A stretch of 64,000 bases of DNA from an uncultured Bacteroidota bacterium (GCA_903847205.1 CAINDA010000062.1:1-64000), one strand, 5' to 3'. Shown: positions 9,764 to 18,337, counted from the first letter of the stretch. Numbers and translations: made by a program. Notes: generated by a model not told the origin, from the sequence alone.

Positions 9764-10744
9764 TTATAATTCCCTTCCCATCAAACTGTCAGTAAAAATA
9801 GTGAGGCTGTGTTTTTTTGTTTCATCAGCCGGTATCTCCTTTAGTGATTTCAGAGCGGCATCGTAGTGTTTTTTTATTTCGATGCGGGTAAGATCGGGGA
9901 GCTGTAAAAAATTATAAATACCGGTTACTGCTTCTACTTTTTCTTTTACCTCAAAGTGAGGGGCATTGATCCATTGATGCAGTTCTTCTTTTATATAACG
10001 GCTGCTTTCGGCCATTTCTATTGCTTTTAAGAGGAGATAGGTTTTTTTGTTTGCCACAATGTCACCGCCTTTCTGCTTGCCGAACTTTGCAGTATCCGCG
10101 TATACATCAAGCAGATCATCCTGCAGTTGAAATGCCATGCCAATATGACGGCCGAAATCATACAGCAATGCTGCATGAGCTTTATCTGCTCCTGCTGCAA
10201 CTGCTCCCATCTTAAGGCTTGCTCCCAATAACACAGCGGTTTTTAATTCTATCATTTTTAAATACTGGGCTATTGAAACTTTTTGAAGTTTTTCGAAATT
10301 CATGTCAAACTGCTGTCCTTCACACACTTTAATTGCTGTATCGCTGAATATATCGAGCAACTGGGGAAGTGCTTCTTTATCGGACTTGCAGAGTTCCTGA
10401 TAGGCTCTAACAATCATTGCATCACCGCTTAGAATGGCAGTGCTGTCGCTCCACTTTTCATGTACTGTGATTTGATTTCTCCGCAAGGGGGCTTTATCCA
10501 TTATATCGTCATGCACCAAAGTAAAGTTGTGAAATAATTCAACGGCAAGTGCCGGATGAATTGCTTTTGCGGTATCTCCGCCGAAAAAATCGCATCCTAA
10601 AAAAACTAATAAAGGGCGCAGGCGTTTGCCACCAAGGGACATAATGTATTCGATAGGCTCATACAGCTCTTTTGGGTTAGTGCCGTAGTTTTTATTTTTA
10701 AAAGCCTCATCTATTAACTGCTGGTATTGGATGATGGTATTCAA
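9764..10744 (-). CDS. Polyprenyl (geranylgeranyl-type) diphosphate synthase
   Basis: A 326-residue trans-isoprenyl diphosphate synthase that condenses IPP with allylic diphosphates in the cytosol. Both Asp-rich Mg-binding motifs are present: DDIMD (D79, D80, D83) followed by the RR pair (APLRR), and DDLLD (D209, D210, D213). The GGKRLRP motif at about 38-44 binds IPP. The residues before the first DDxxD determine chain length; with FTLV there, a C15-C20 product is plausible, but this is inference. Length is normal. The gene is single and converges on the DUF3108 gene across a shared terminator. The 298-bp region upstream holds a dispersed repeat copy rather than an operon partner. Confidence 0.9.
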   Translation of the reverse strand: MNTIIQYQQLIDEAFKNKNYGTNPKELYEPIEYIMSLGGKRLRPLLVFLGCDFFGGDTAKAIHPALAVELFHNFTLVHDDIMDKAPLRRNQITVHEKWSDSTAILSGDAMIVRAYQELCKSDKEALPQLLDIFSDTAIKVCEGQQFDMNFEKLQKVSIAQYLKMIELKTAVLLGASLKMGAVAAGADKAHAALLYDFGRHIGMAFQLQDDLLDVYADTAKFGKQKGGDIVANKKTYLLLKAIEMAESSRYIKEELHQWINAPHFEVKEKVEAVTGIYNFLQLPDLTRIEIKKHYDAALKSLKEIPADETKKHSLTIFTDSLMGREL

Positions 10745-10893
10745 TAGTTTAATGAATTAAAAAAGCTGTATTGTTTATTGGTACTAATTTTTTATTTAAA
10801 CTTTCAAAAAAAAACTTGTTTCTGTCACACTGTCCCGCTCAAACAGCCACCGGCGGTTTGCCGTCTTTTTTCTTAAAAAAAAAGAAATAGGAT

Positions 10894-10912
10894 AAATGTA
10901 CAGTGTACATTT
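10894..10912. promoter_or_regulatory. Perfect 19-bp palindrome (AAATGTACA-G-TGTACATTT)
   Basis: A perfect 9-bp inverted repeat with one central base lies between rfbA and the polyprenyl synthase gene, about 150 bp upstream of the latter. It could be an operator or simply a hairpin carried by the adjacent dispersed repeat. A differently sequenced palindrome sits at the equivalent place in the repeat copy at 18436. Confidence 0.3.
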
Positions 10913-10932
10913 GGGCCAGCCCGTGTTGAGCT

Positions 10933-11015
10933 TTCAAGAACAAACGATTGCTCCCCTCAGGCAGCACGACATTGCGTTTGTTCAATCCTCACGCGCGTTT
11001 TCATAAAATGATTTT
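10933..11015 (+). repeat. Dispersed intergenic repeat, copy A
   Basis: An 83-bp element that begins TTCAAGAACAAACGATTG and ends CGCGCGTTTTCATAAAATG plus ATTTT. Its two inner arms, GAACAAACGAT and AT.GCGTTTGTTC, form an imperfect inverted repeat around a variable loop. A short A/T hairpin (TCTTTTTTCTTAAAAAAAAAGA) lies upstream near 10868-10889. The same element recurs four more times in this window. Confidence 0.8.
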
Positions 11016-11042
11016 TCAGAAAAAAGATTAAAAGATTTTTTT

Positions 11043-11906
11043 CTAGTGCTCAGTAAGCTTCATTAAATAATTGCCGTAACCGCTTTTCATTAAAGGCTGG
11101 GCAAGTTTTTTTAACTGTTCTTTATCGATATAATTCATTCTATAAGCTACTTCCTCAATACAGCCGATACGCAATCCCTGACGCTCTTCAATTACCTGAA
11201 CAAACTGGCCTGCCTGCATCAGCGATGCAAATGTTCCTGTATCAAGCCATGCGGTGCCTCTGTCTATTATTCCAACTTTTAATTTTCCCTGCTGCAGGTA
11301 ATGTTTATTTACATCTGTAATTTCATATTCTCCGCGGGAACCCATCTTTAGATTTTTTGCAACATCTACTACACTGTTATCATAAAAATATAAACCGGGT
11401 ACTGCGTAATTTGATTTTGGCTCCTTTGGTTTTTCTTCAATGGAAATTGCTTTTCCGTTTTCATCAAACTCAACAACTCCGTAGCGTTCAGGATCTGAAA
11501 CGTGGTATGCAAACACCACACCGCCTTCTGGATTCTGATGCTGCTGCAGGAGCCTTCCTAAGCCTGCACCGTAAAAAATATTATCACCGAGCACTAATGC
11601 TACTTTATCTTTGCCGATAAATTTTTCGCCGATCACAAAGGCCTGTGCAAGTCCGTTTGGAATTTCCTGAACGGCATAACTGAATTTACATCCTAAACTT
11701 TTTCCATCGCCAAGCAGGCGTTCGAAATTAGGCAGATCGTAAGGGGTGGAGATTATTAATACTTCTGAAATGCCCGCCATCATTAATACTGATAGCGGAT
11801 AGTAGATCATCGGCTTATCATATACGGGCATTAACTGTTTGCTTACTGCAAGTGTTAATGGGTGAAGGCGGGTTCCTGAGCCTCCGGCTAGTATTATTCC
11901 TTTCAT
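11043..11906 (-). CDS. rfbA: Glucose-1-phosphate thymidylyltransferase
   Basis: A 287-residue nucleotidyltransferase that makes dTDP-glucose from dTTP and glucose-1-phosphate, the first step towards dTDP-rhamnose and related sugars. The nucleotide-binding signature [13 protein letters not shown] is at residues 6-18 and is followed by [17 protein letters not shown], diagnostic of RfbA/RmlA. The Mg-binding [11 protein letters not shown] (about 106-116) and the sugar-site [24 protein letters not shown] region (split here, about 150-173) are intact. Length is typical (286-293). rfbB, rfbC and rfbD are not next to it. A polysaccharide locus lies 16 kb away, so this gene probably supplies that pathway from a separate transcript. 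Confidence 0.94.
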   Translation of the reverse strand: MKGIILAGGSGTRLHPLTLAVSKQLMPVYDKPMIYYPLSVLMMAGISEVLIISTPYDLPNFERLLGDGKSLGCKFSYAVQEIPNGLAQAFVIGEKFIGKDKVALVLGDNIFYGAGLGRLLQQHQNPEGGVVFAYHVSDPERYGVVEFDENGKAISIEEKPKEPKSNYAVPGLYFYDNSVVDVAKNLKMGSRGEYEITDVNKHYLQQGKLKVGIIDRGTAWLDTGTFASLMQAGQFVQVIEERQGLRIGCIEEVAYRMNYIDKEQLKKLAQPLMKSGYGNYLMKLTEH

Positions 11907-12157
11907 TTTAAAAAGAGTTTGTTTTTTGTAAATATGTTATTAATTAGTACTTGTTTCTAAAATAAAACTCTGTTTCAGATTCACAGATTCTTAAAATTGT
12001 TTTCCTTTAAAAAACTGTTTAAAGGAAAACAAAGTATTGTTATGCCCAATCCACATTCTTTGATAAGCTCTAACTGACCGGATCGCAGGCAATTCAATCA
12101 AATTAGAGTTTTAAAAACTGTGTGCTTTCTTTTTTCTTGAAAAAAAAGAAACAAAAA
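11907..12157. other. Intergenic upstream of rfbA
   Basis: AT-rich DNA with no recognisable gene. At about 12128-12152 there is a hairpin TTTCTTTTTTcttgaAAAAAAAGAAA, the same position relative to the following repeat as TTTCTTTTTGTcttgaaACAAAAAGAAA in copy C. The stem bases differ in a compensatory way. Confidence 0.4.
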
Positions 12158-12228
12158 TTCAAGAACAAACGATTGCTTCCCACAGGCAGCCCGGCATCGC
12201 GTTTGTTCAAGCCTCACGCGCGTTTTCA
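12158..12228 (+). repeat. Dispersed intergenic repeat, copy B
   Basis: Same element as copy A: TTCAAGAACAAACGATTGCT at the left and CATCGCGTTTGTTCAAGCC then TCACGCGCGTTTTCA at the right. It diverges from the other copies after GTTTTCA, where an 87-bp tandem repeat begins. Confidence 0.8.
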
Positions 12229-12470
12229 CCAGTTAATTCTGCTAATGATTAACAAGTTCCCTCCCGGCGAAAAGCCAATCGGGATGACATTGCTGGTAAA
12301 AAATACGCGTTTTCACCAGTTAATTCTGCTAATGATTAACAAGTTCCTTCTTGGCGAGAAGCCAATCGGGATGACATTGCAGGGTAAAAAAAATATTTAT
12401 ATATTAGTTTAAATTTTTATTTCTTTAGGCTGTTCCCTCATTGCAAAAAGCCAATCAGGATTATATTCCT
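12219..12470 (+). repeat. 87-bp tandem repeat, two full and one degenerate copy
   Basis: Units start at 12219 and 12306, each beginning CGCGTTTTCACCAGTTAATT and containing AGCCAATCGGGATGACATTG. A third, degraded half-unit (GTTCCCTC...AAGCCAATCAGGATTATATT) lies at about 12432-12468, again 88-89 bp on. The first bases of unit 1 are the last bases of dispersed repeat copy B, so the tandem array appears to have grown from that element's edge. A short frame reads through two units only because 87 is a multiple of three. Confidence 0.75.
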
Positions 12471-12492
12471 GTTATTTAATTATCCTTTAAAA

Positions 12493-14937
12493 TTATATTT
12501 GTTTTTCCTTTTTATTTTTATGCTTTGTTCTTTGCTTCGGTGCAACCTCTAATCCGTCATCATCCATATCAATAAGGGGTTCCTGAAGAAACTCTTTATT
12601 GGTAAGGCGTTTTTCGAGTGAGAGCAGGAAGCAGGGCAGCAGCACAAGGTTTGAACAATAGGCTATAAGCAGGGTGCCGGAAATTAAGATACCCAGAGCT
12701 GCTGTGCCGCCGAAGCTTGATGCTGCAAAAATACCGAAACCGAAAAATAAAATAACAGCTGTGTAAATCATGCTGACGCCGGTTTCCCTGATGGTGAGCG
12801 ACACTGCATTGGAGATAGTCATATTCCCGCTTCTCATTTCCTGCCTGTATTTGGTGAGGAAATACATGGTGCCGTCGGATGAAATTCCGAATGCGATGCT
12901 GAATATTAAAATGGTGCTTGGCTTTAAATAAATGTGGAAAAAGCCCATCAGTCCTGCTGTTATAACAAGCGGTACCAGGCTTGGAATCACTGAAATTAAA
13001 ATCATGCGGGGCGACATAAACAGTGTGTACATCACAATAGCAATAAGTAAAATTGCAAGCAGCACACTCTCTAATAAATTCTGAACCAAAAATAAATTCC
13101 CTTTCAGAAACATAAAGCTGTTACCGGTTAATGATACTGTATAATTTTTATCTGCTGCAGCCCAGGCTTTGGTTTCGTAATCGTAATTAAAGATGCTGTC
13201 AACACGGGGTTTTAGCTCATCCATCAATACTTTCATCCGTATAGAACCGACATCTTTCATTTGAATACTTATGCGTGTGTAACGCTTTGCGGAATCAATG
13301 AAAGGAACAAACTGATCCTGTTTATCTTTTGCGCTGGTGCCGATAAACTCGGCAATTTTCTGCAGATCCATTGCTCCCGGCAGACGGTATTGTTTTTCTG
13401 CGCCGTTATTAAAAGCCTGGTTGGCAAATTTAATTCCTTCGATAATTGATACTGCTTTTGAAAATTCGGGATAGCCCTGAAATAATTTCTGCAGTTTATT
13501 TATTTTATAAAGTGTGCGGCCGCCATCGGCAAAAACACCGTTGGGCTTTTTTGTATCAATACTGATTTCGAAAGGGAGAACGCCATGATAATTTTTTTCG
13601 AAATATTTCAAATCCAATAAAACAGGGTCTTTGGCAGGCAAATCATCAACTACATAACCGAGGGGCAGTAATTTTGTGATTCCGAAAACGGAAATTATTA
13701 TTATCAGCACAACCGCAATATAAATACGCGGCCGGTAATGATGAACCCAGTAATCGAGGTGTTCGAGGGCATTTGAAACGCGTTTGCTCTGCAGGTGTTT
13801 TGTATGTCTTACGGTAGGCGGAGGCAGAAAGCTGAAAACAATAGGCACCAGCATTAAGGATATTACATAGGTTAAAATTACGCTGACAGAAGAGATTAAT
13901 CCAAACTCAAAAAGCATCTGCGTATCGGTAGAGCAGAACACAGCAAAACCAATAGCTGTGGTGATATTGGCGAGGAATAAAGAAATACCGACCTTTTCAA
14001 TTGCGTAGGAGAGCGCCTGCATTTGATTGGCAGATTTTTTGAATTCGGTATGGTATTTATTTAAGAGCATTATGCAATTCGGGACACCGATAACAATGAG
14101 CAACGGTGGTATTAATCCTGTTAAAGCAGATATTTTATACCCAGCTAAAACAAGCAGTCCGATTGACCAAATAACGCCGACAATAACCACGGCAAGTGAA
14201 AAAATAACCGGTAAAAATGAACGGAAAAACACAAACAGAATAATGGCTGTTACCAAAATAGCGAGAAGCATAAACAAGGCCATTTCATGCTGTATTTTGC
14301 GGGCAACGGAGGTTCTTATATAAGGCATGCCCGAATAATGAACTTCAATTTTATTTTTGAGTGCAAATTTATCAACCTCTGCTTTCACAGAATCTACAAT
14401 AACGAGGCGGTGTTTTGTGTTCAGCTCTTTGTTTTCAAAGGTGATTGCCATCAAGGTAGAATGGGTGGAATCGTTGTAGATGATACCGCGGTAGAAAGGA
14501 AGGTGAAGAATTGTTTTTTTGATACTGTCAACTTCCTGCTGGGTTTGGGGCTTTGAAGCAACAAGGGGCTTTTTTTCGAATATGCCTAAACTGTCGTTCC
14601 TGACAATATTCTGGAGCCTTGCAACAGACACAACTGCTTTAACGCCGGCAACTTTTTTTACTGCATTTCCTAAATCGTACCAATCGCCGAAACGCTGGAG
14701 GGTATAAAGGTCTTCGTCCTGAATGCCGATAACCATAACGCTTCCATCGAGCCCGAATAATTTTTTGAACTGTGCATATTCAATTGTTGTGCTGTCGTCG
14801 TCGGGTAAAAGTTTGGGGCTTTCATAGAGGATGTCGGCCTTTTGGGCATAAAAACCCATAAAGACGGTTATTGCACCCAGTACAATAATTATTGCCAGCC
14901 TGTTTCGAAAAATAAATCGTGCTATTGAAGCCCACAT
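12493..14937 (-). CDS. MMPL/RND-family membrane transporter
   Basis: An 814-residue inner-membrane protein with the RND two-fold plan. TM1 is at about 10-28, a soluble domain at ~30-215, and a TM bundle at ~218-372 (FMLLAILVTAIILFVFFRS and following). A second TM start is at ~400-420, a second soluble domain at ~425-620, and a last bundle at ~625-790. The motif GVPNCIMLLNKY and the later FSIAFGISSDGTMYFLTKY carry the polar/charged residues used for proton relay in MMPL/HAE-3 proteins. Relatives export lipids or hydrophobic molecules; the substrate here is unknown. No membrane-fusion partner or outer-membrane factor is adjacent. The C-terminal tail is Lys-rich and cytosolic. Confidence 0.86.
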   Translation of the reverse strand: MWASIARFIFRNRLAIIIVLGAITVFMGFYAQKADILYESPKLLPDDDSTTIEYAQFKKLFGLDGSVMVIGIQDEDLYTLQRFGDWYDLGNAVKKVAGVKAVVSVARLQNIVRNDSLGIFEKKPLVASKPQTQQEVDSIKKTILHLPFYRGIIYNDSTHSTLMAITFENKELNTKHRLVIVDSVKAEVDKFALKNKIEVHYSGMPYIRTSVARKIQHEMALFMLLAILVTAIILFVFFRSFLPVIFSLAVVIVGVIWSIGLLVLAGYKISALTGLIPPLLIVIGVPNCIMLLNKYHTEFKKSANQMQALSYAIEKVGISLFLANITTAIGFAVFCSTDTQMLFEFGLISSVSVILTYVISLMLVPIVFSFLPPPTVRHTKHLQSKRVSNALEHLDYWVHHYRPRIYIAVVLIIIISVFGITKLLPLGYVVDDLPAKDPVLLDLKYFEKNYHGVLPFEISIDTKKPNGVFADGGRTLYKINKLQKLFQGYPEFSKAVSIIEGIKFANQAFNNGAEKQYRLPGAMDLQKIAEFIGTSAKDKQDQFVPFIDSAKRYTRISIQMKDVGSIRMKVLMDELKPRVDSIFNYDYETKAWAAADKNYTVSLTGNSFMFLKGNLFLVQNLLESVLLAILLIAIVMYTLFMSPRMILISVIPSLVPLVITAGLMGFFHIYLKPSTILIFSIAFGISSDGTMYFLTKYRQEMRSGNMTISNAVSLTIRETGVSMIYTAVILFFGFGIFAASSFGGTAALGILISGTLLIAYCSNLVLLPCFLLSLEKRLTNKEFLQEPLIDMDDDGLEVAPKQRTKHKNKKEKQI

Positions 14938-15234
14938 AATTCAACCTGAATTGGGGAAGTAACGGCGTTCATCCTTATTTATTGGATATTGATTTCCGTT
15001 AGTTCTGAATTTGATCTGCGAAATTAAACATTATACCAATACTGCGGACAAAAAGGATGGATTAGGGGGCAAGAGTGCCAGATTGTTAAATCCTTTGAGA
15101 ATAGCGGTTTGGCTGAATTAACAAAGGGAAGGAAAGTATAAAAAATGTTAAAAAGGGAGAAAACATTGAGGCTTGTCTTCCTGGCGACAAGTAACAAAGC
15201 AGGTCAGCCCGTTTGATAATATATCTTGCTTATC
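14938..15234. other. Intergenic, degenerate start of minisatellite
   Basis: This is the upstream region of the MMPL transporter. From about 15190 decayed versions of the 21-bp units seen to the right are recognisable (for example AACAAAGCAGGTCAGC). No gene is seen. Confidence 0.35.
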
Positions 15235-15793
15235 AATAAAATGCTCATTTTGAGCAGCATAACCGCATTGCTTATCAACAAAACCAGCATGTTGATCAAC
15301 ATTACCTCCTTGTTGATGAACAAAGCCTGCTTGTTGATCAACAAAGTCAGCTCGTTGAAGAACAATGCCATTTTGTTGAAGAACATTGGCTCGATGTTGA
15401 TCAACAACGTCGGCTTGTTGAAGAACATTGGCAATATTCATTAACAAAGTCAGCTTGTTGAAGAACAATGCCGTTTTGTTGATGAACATTGGCTCCATGT
15501 TGAACAACAACGTCATCTTGTTGAAGAACAAAGTCATTTTGTTGATGAACATTGGCTCCATGTTGATCAACAGTGTCTCCATGTTGAAGAACAATGGCGC
15601 TTTGTTGAAGAACATTGTCACTTTGTTCATCAACATTGTCTCCTTGTTGAAGAACGATGGTGTTTTGTTGAAGAACATTAGCATTTTGATGAAGATCACT
15701 ATCATTTTGATGAAGACCATTGTTATCATGTTGAAAAACATTACACCTTTGTTGAAGAACATTGATTCCTTACTGAAAAACATTAATACTATG
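15235..15793. repeat. 21-bp palindromic minisatellite, about 27 units
   Basis: The array is strictly periodic at 21 bp, for example AACAAAGTCAGCTTGTTGAAG at 15443-15463 and AACATTGGCTCCATGTTGATC at 15548-15568. One 19-bp unit at 15424-15442 breaks the phase. Across unit junctions a near-perfect palindrome forms (TTGTTGATCAACAA or TTGTTGAAGAACAA), leaving a variable 7-base spacer. Blocks of four units recur as a higher-order repeat: 15340-15423 resembles 15443-15526. Ends are more diverged than the centre. Because 21 is a multiple of three, both strands stay open. The plus strand reads as a seven-residue repeat (NKVSLLK-like), the minus strand as FFNKxxx or VDQQAGF-like repeats. I see no convincing start signal on either strand. 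Confidence 0.9.
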
Positions 15794-15831
15794 TAAATAG
15801 ACCAATCGATTTCATTACTTACCTTCGTAAC

Positions 15832-16011
15832 ATGGCTGATGTACATAATAAAAAAACGAGAAGTTATAATATGAGCCAAATCAAAAGCAAGGATACAAAG
15901 CCGGAGATGTTTCTTAGGAAATTTCTATTCTCAAAAGAGTTTGAAATAAATTTATCTACGTACATTGTTTCCAAATATTTAATTCAAGGGATTCAACTTT
16001 TAAGACTATAA
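15832..16011 (+). pseudogene. vsr: Truncated vsr (very short patch repair endonuclease) remnant
   Basis: From ATG 15832 the frame encodes 59 residues. The first ~36, MADVHNKKTRSYNMSQIKSK then DTKPEMFLRKFLFSKEF, match the start of Vsr endonucleases (the MSxIKxKxTKPEMxxRKxLxxxGF signature). The rest (EINLSTYIV onward) does not resemble Vsr. The catalytic Asp, the zinc-site Cys/His residues and the FxHGCFWHxH region are absent. Intact Vsr is about 130-150 residues, so the gene was cut after its first helix. Vsr repairs T:G mismatches made by deamination at C5-methylcytosine and normally sits beside dcm. A C5 methyltransferase gene exists 27 kb away, but nothing intact is adjacent here. Confidence 0.75.
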
Positions 16012-16020
16012 AATTATCTA

Positions 16021-16857
16021 ATGGCAAACTGGTCGGAAATAGAAGATGAATTAATAATTGCAGATTATTTCCAAATGCTACATGCTGAAATAGCTGGGAT
16101 TAATTATAATAAATCTGAACATAGAAAAAAGTTGCAAAAGCAATTAAACAATAGAACAGACAGTTCTATAGAATTTAAACATCAAAATATTAGTGCTGCT
16201 CTAATCAATAATGGTCTGCCTTATATAAAGGGCTATAAACCAAGATGGAATTATCAGCAATTATTAGAAGACAAAATTTCTATCTACGTAAACCGAAATA
16301 AAGATTTAGAAAAAGATTTTACCACTTTTTCAAATGTAAAGATTGAAGTTCCATTAATGGAAATTCAATATGAAAACTGGGAAGTCCCTCCCCCGCCTCG
16401 AGAACCAGCACTTTTAAAAGAACCAAAAGTCAAATATTATAAACCTATAAAAAAAAATTATTTGGAGCAAGAGCAACAAAACCGTTCAGTTGGTGAAGCT
16501 GGAGAAAGGTTGGTTTTTGCATATGAAAAGTGGAAATTAATTCAGGCTGGTCAATCTAAATTAGCCAAAGAGATAAAATGGGTTTCTAAAGATGAAGGTG
16601 ATGGTGCTGGTTTTGATATTCTTTCAAAAGATTTAAAAGGATCTGATATTTTTATTGAGGTAAAAACTACCACACTAGGAAAAGAAACACCTATTTTCTT
16701 TTCTAAAAGAGAAAATGATTTCTCAAACGATAATAAGATTGCCTTTTATTTATATAGAGTTTTCGATGCAAGACATCAGCCAAAAATGTTTCTTAGAAAT
16801 GGTTGTTTCCAAGATATTTGTCATATTCTTCCAATTAATTTTAAAGGAATTTTTTAG
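16021..16857 (+). CDS. DUF3883 (NO VEIN-type) nuclease-like protein
   Basis: A 278-residue cytosolic protein. The N-terminal ~75 residues (WSEIEDELIIADYFQML, EFKHQNISAALINNGLPYI) resemble the N-terminal helper domain found in restriction-type proteins with HNH or DUF3883 tails. A Pro-rich linker (VPPPPREPALLKEPK) follows. The C-terminal DUF3883 domain (about 160-275) starts SVGEAGERLVFAYEKWKL and shows a PD-(D/E)xK-like arrangement: GAGFDILSKD (Asp) then IFIEVKTTT (Glu-x-Lys). This fits a restriction-like nuclease. It starts 9 bp after the vsr remnant and is more AT-rich than its neighbours, suggesting a horizontally acquired restriction-type island of which only this gene survives. Cleavage activity is inferred. 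Confidence 0.72.
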   Translation: MANWSEIEDELIIADYFQMLHAEIAGINYNKSEHRKKLQKQLNNRTDSSIEFKHQNISAALINNGLPYIKGYKPRWNYQQLLEDKISIYVNRNKDLEKDFTTFSNVKIEVPLMEIQYENWEVPPPPREPALLKEPKVKYYKPIKKNYLEQEQQNRSVGEAGERLVFAYEKWKLIQAGQSKLAKEIKWVSKDEGDGAGFDILSKDLKGSDIFIEVKTTTLGKETPIFFSKRENDFSNDNKIAFYLYRVFDARHQPKMFLRNGCFQDICHILPINFKGIF

Positions 16858-16939
16858 TGAACTTTTGGTTTTAATAGGAAATGTTTGATTGTTGAACGAG
16901 TTCAGTCATGAAAAATTTTAAATAAAAGCAGAGTAATCA

Positions 16940-17674
16940 ATGAATTTCAAACGCCTAACAAAATCCTTAATAATCGGAGTCCTGCTCACTGCAGGACTTT
17001 CTGCATTTATATCAAATAAAACTCAAACTGATAATATACTCAGTTATACTGCTTCAGCAAAAACACAAGACCTGAAATTATATTGGAAAGACGCGAAGGG
17101 TGTGCCTTTTAAATCTATTGCAAATTTGAAAACAGAACTTGAAACAAAAAAACAAAAACTGATTTTTGCAATGAATGCCGGGATGTATAAAAAGGATAAT
17201 TCACCTCAGGGGCTTTTTATAGAACACTTTGAAACTAAAGCCCCGATTGATACTTCAGCAGGCAAAGGAAATTTTTATTTAAAGCCTAACGGTGTGTTTT
17301 ATATTGATGCCGATATGAAATCAGTTATCTGCAAAACGGAAGAATTTAAGAATGACGGTAAAATTAAATATGCAACACAGTCGGGACCGATGTTAGTTGT
17401 GGATGGGCATATAAATCCGCTCTTTACAAAAGGCTCAAAAAATTTAAACATCAGAAACGGCGCGGGGATTCTGCCTGATAATAAAGTTGTGTTTGCAATG
17501 TCGAAAACAGAAATTAATTTTTATGACTTTGCTGAATACTTCAAAAATCTAGGATGTAAAAATGCTTTGTATCTCGATGGTTTTGTTTCAAGAACTTATT
17601 TACCGGAGCAGAAATGGGTGCAGACTGATGGGGATTTTGGAGTAATGATAGGGGTAACGGAAGAGGGGAAATAA
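16940..17674 (+). CDS. Phosphodiester glycosidase (NAGPA-like) domain protein
   Basis: A 244-residue exported protein with an N-terminal signal or anchor (LIIGVLLTAGLSAF, residues 10-23). The rest is the NAGPA domain (DUF2233), named after mammalian N-acetylglucosamine-1-phosphodiester alpha-N-acetylglucosaminidase. Family marks are visible: FAMNAGMYKKDNSPQGLFI (about 69-87), ATQSGPMLVVDG (about 143-154), SKNLNIRNGAGI (about 164-175) and LYLDGFVSRTYLP (about 214-226). It resembles YigE-type bacterial members, which are thought to hydrolyse sugar-phosphodiesters or act in the envelope. No operon partner; 82 bp separate it from the DUF3883 gene. Confidence 0.85.
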   Translation: MNFKRLTKSLIIGVLLTAGLSAFISNKTQTDNILSYTASAKTQDLKLYWKDAKGVPFKSIANLKTELETKKQKLIFAMNAGMYKKDNSPQGLFIEHFETKAPIDTSAGKGNFYLKPNGVFYIDADMKSVICKTEEFKNDGKIKYATQSGPMLVVDGHINPLFTKGSKNLNIRNGAGILPDNKVVFAMSKTEINFYDFAEYFKNLGCKNALYLDGFVSRTYLPEQKWVQTDGDFGVMIGVTEEGK

Positions 17675-17796
17675 TTTTTGTGATGTTATAACTGTGGATG
17701 TTATTTCAAAAACACTGTTCCACCAGTTGTTTGCACTTTTTTTCCTAAAACAAAGAAACAAGGCAGATGTCTATTAATGAATTTATATTTTTTATA

Positions 17797-17990
17797 ATGA
17801 TTCCGTTTCAAAAGCTTGATTCTTTCTTTTTGTCTTGAAACAAAAAGAAACAAAAAATTCAAGAACAAACGATTGCTCCCCGCGGACAACACGGCATCGC
17901 GTTTGTTCAAGCCTCACGCGCGTTTTCATAAGATGATTTTGATACGAGGAAATTAAACAGAGGTGTGGCTGCGAAGCTGCGGAATTATAT
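17797..17990 (+). repeat. Dispersed intergenic repeat, copy C (long form)
   Basis: The core at 17858-17940 matches the other copies. Upstream it carries TGATTCCGTTTCAAAAG and the perfect hairpin TTTCTTTTTGT-cttgaa-ACAAAAAGAAA (about 17823-17850). Downstream it carries GAGGAAATTAAACAGAGGTG, shared with copies D and E. The long-form unit is therefore about 190-270 bp. Confidence 0.82.
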
Positions 17991-18000
17991 TATTTATTGT

Positions 18001-18220
18001 CATTCCGTTTCAAAAGTTTAATTCTAAAAAAAATCAAGAACAAACGATTGCTCCCCGCAAGCAACGCGGCATCGCGTTTGTTCAAGCCTCACGCGCGTTT
18101 TCATAAGATAATTTTGTTTTCGAGGAAAATAAACACAGGTGCGGTTGGCGGCCGCGAAAAGTGCGAACCGCAAGTTTCGTGGCGTAGGGCGTTAGGTTTT
18201 TGTGCGAAAACGAAAGCTTG
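18001..18220 (+). repeat. Dispersed intergenic repeat, copy D (long form)
   Basis: The core is at 18033-18115. Upstream, the CATTCCGTTTCAAAAG arm is kept but the A/T hairpin is deleted. Downstream, GAGGAAAATAAACACAGGTG and GCGAACCGCAAGTTTCGTGG match copy E. It lies directly after copy C in the same orientation, so C, D and E form a loose cluster. Confidence 0.82.
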
Positions 18221-18250
18221 GGGTTGGTTTTCGTGGGCTCTTTTTCTTTC

Positions 18251-18282
18251 TTTCTTTCTTTTGGAGAAGCAAAAGAAAGAAA
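18251..18282. terminator. A/T-rich hairpin
   Basis: A perfect 12-bp inverted repeat TTTCTTTCTTTT / AAAAGAAAGAAA with loop GGAGAAGC. It is not next to a gene end and more likely belongs to the repeat cluster than to a transcription unit. Confidence 0.35.
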
Positions 18283-18337
18283 AATCATGATGAGGAGCTG
18301 AATTGATATTATTAATGGTCTTTCTTATTTTTTATAG

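Noticed and set aside
12122-12412. Plus-strand 96-codon frame
   Set aside because: It runs through dispersed repeat copy B and the 87-bp tandem units; the repeated peptide is simply the tandem repeat translated.
15235-15793. CRISPR array
   Set aside because: The period is 21 bp with 7-base variable parts, far shorter than any CRISPR repeat-spacer unit, and no cas gene is nearby.
15148-15879. Minus-strand 243-codon frame over the 21-bp repeat array
   Set aside because: It needs a TTG start, is open only because the repeat period is a multiple of three, changes repeat phase at the 19-bp unit and overlaps the vsr remnant. I treat it as a by-product of the satellite, though a repeat peptide cannot be excluded.
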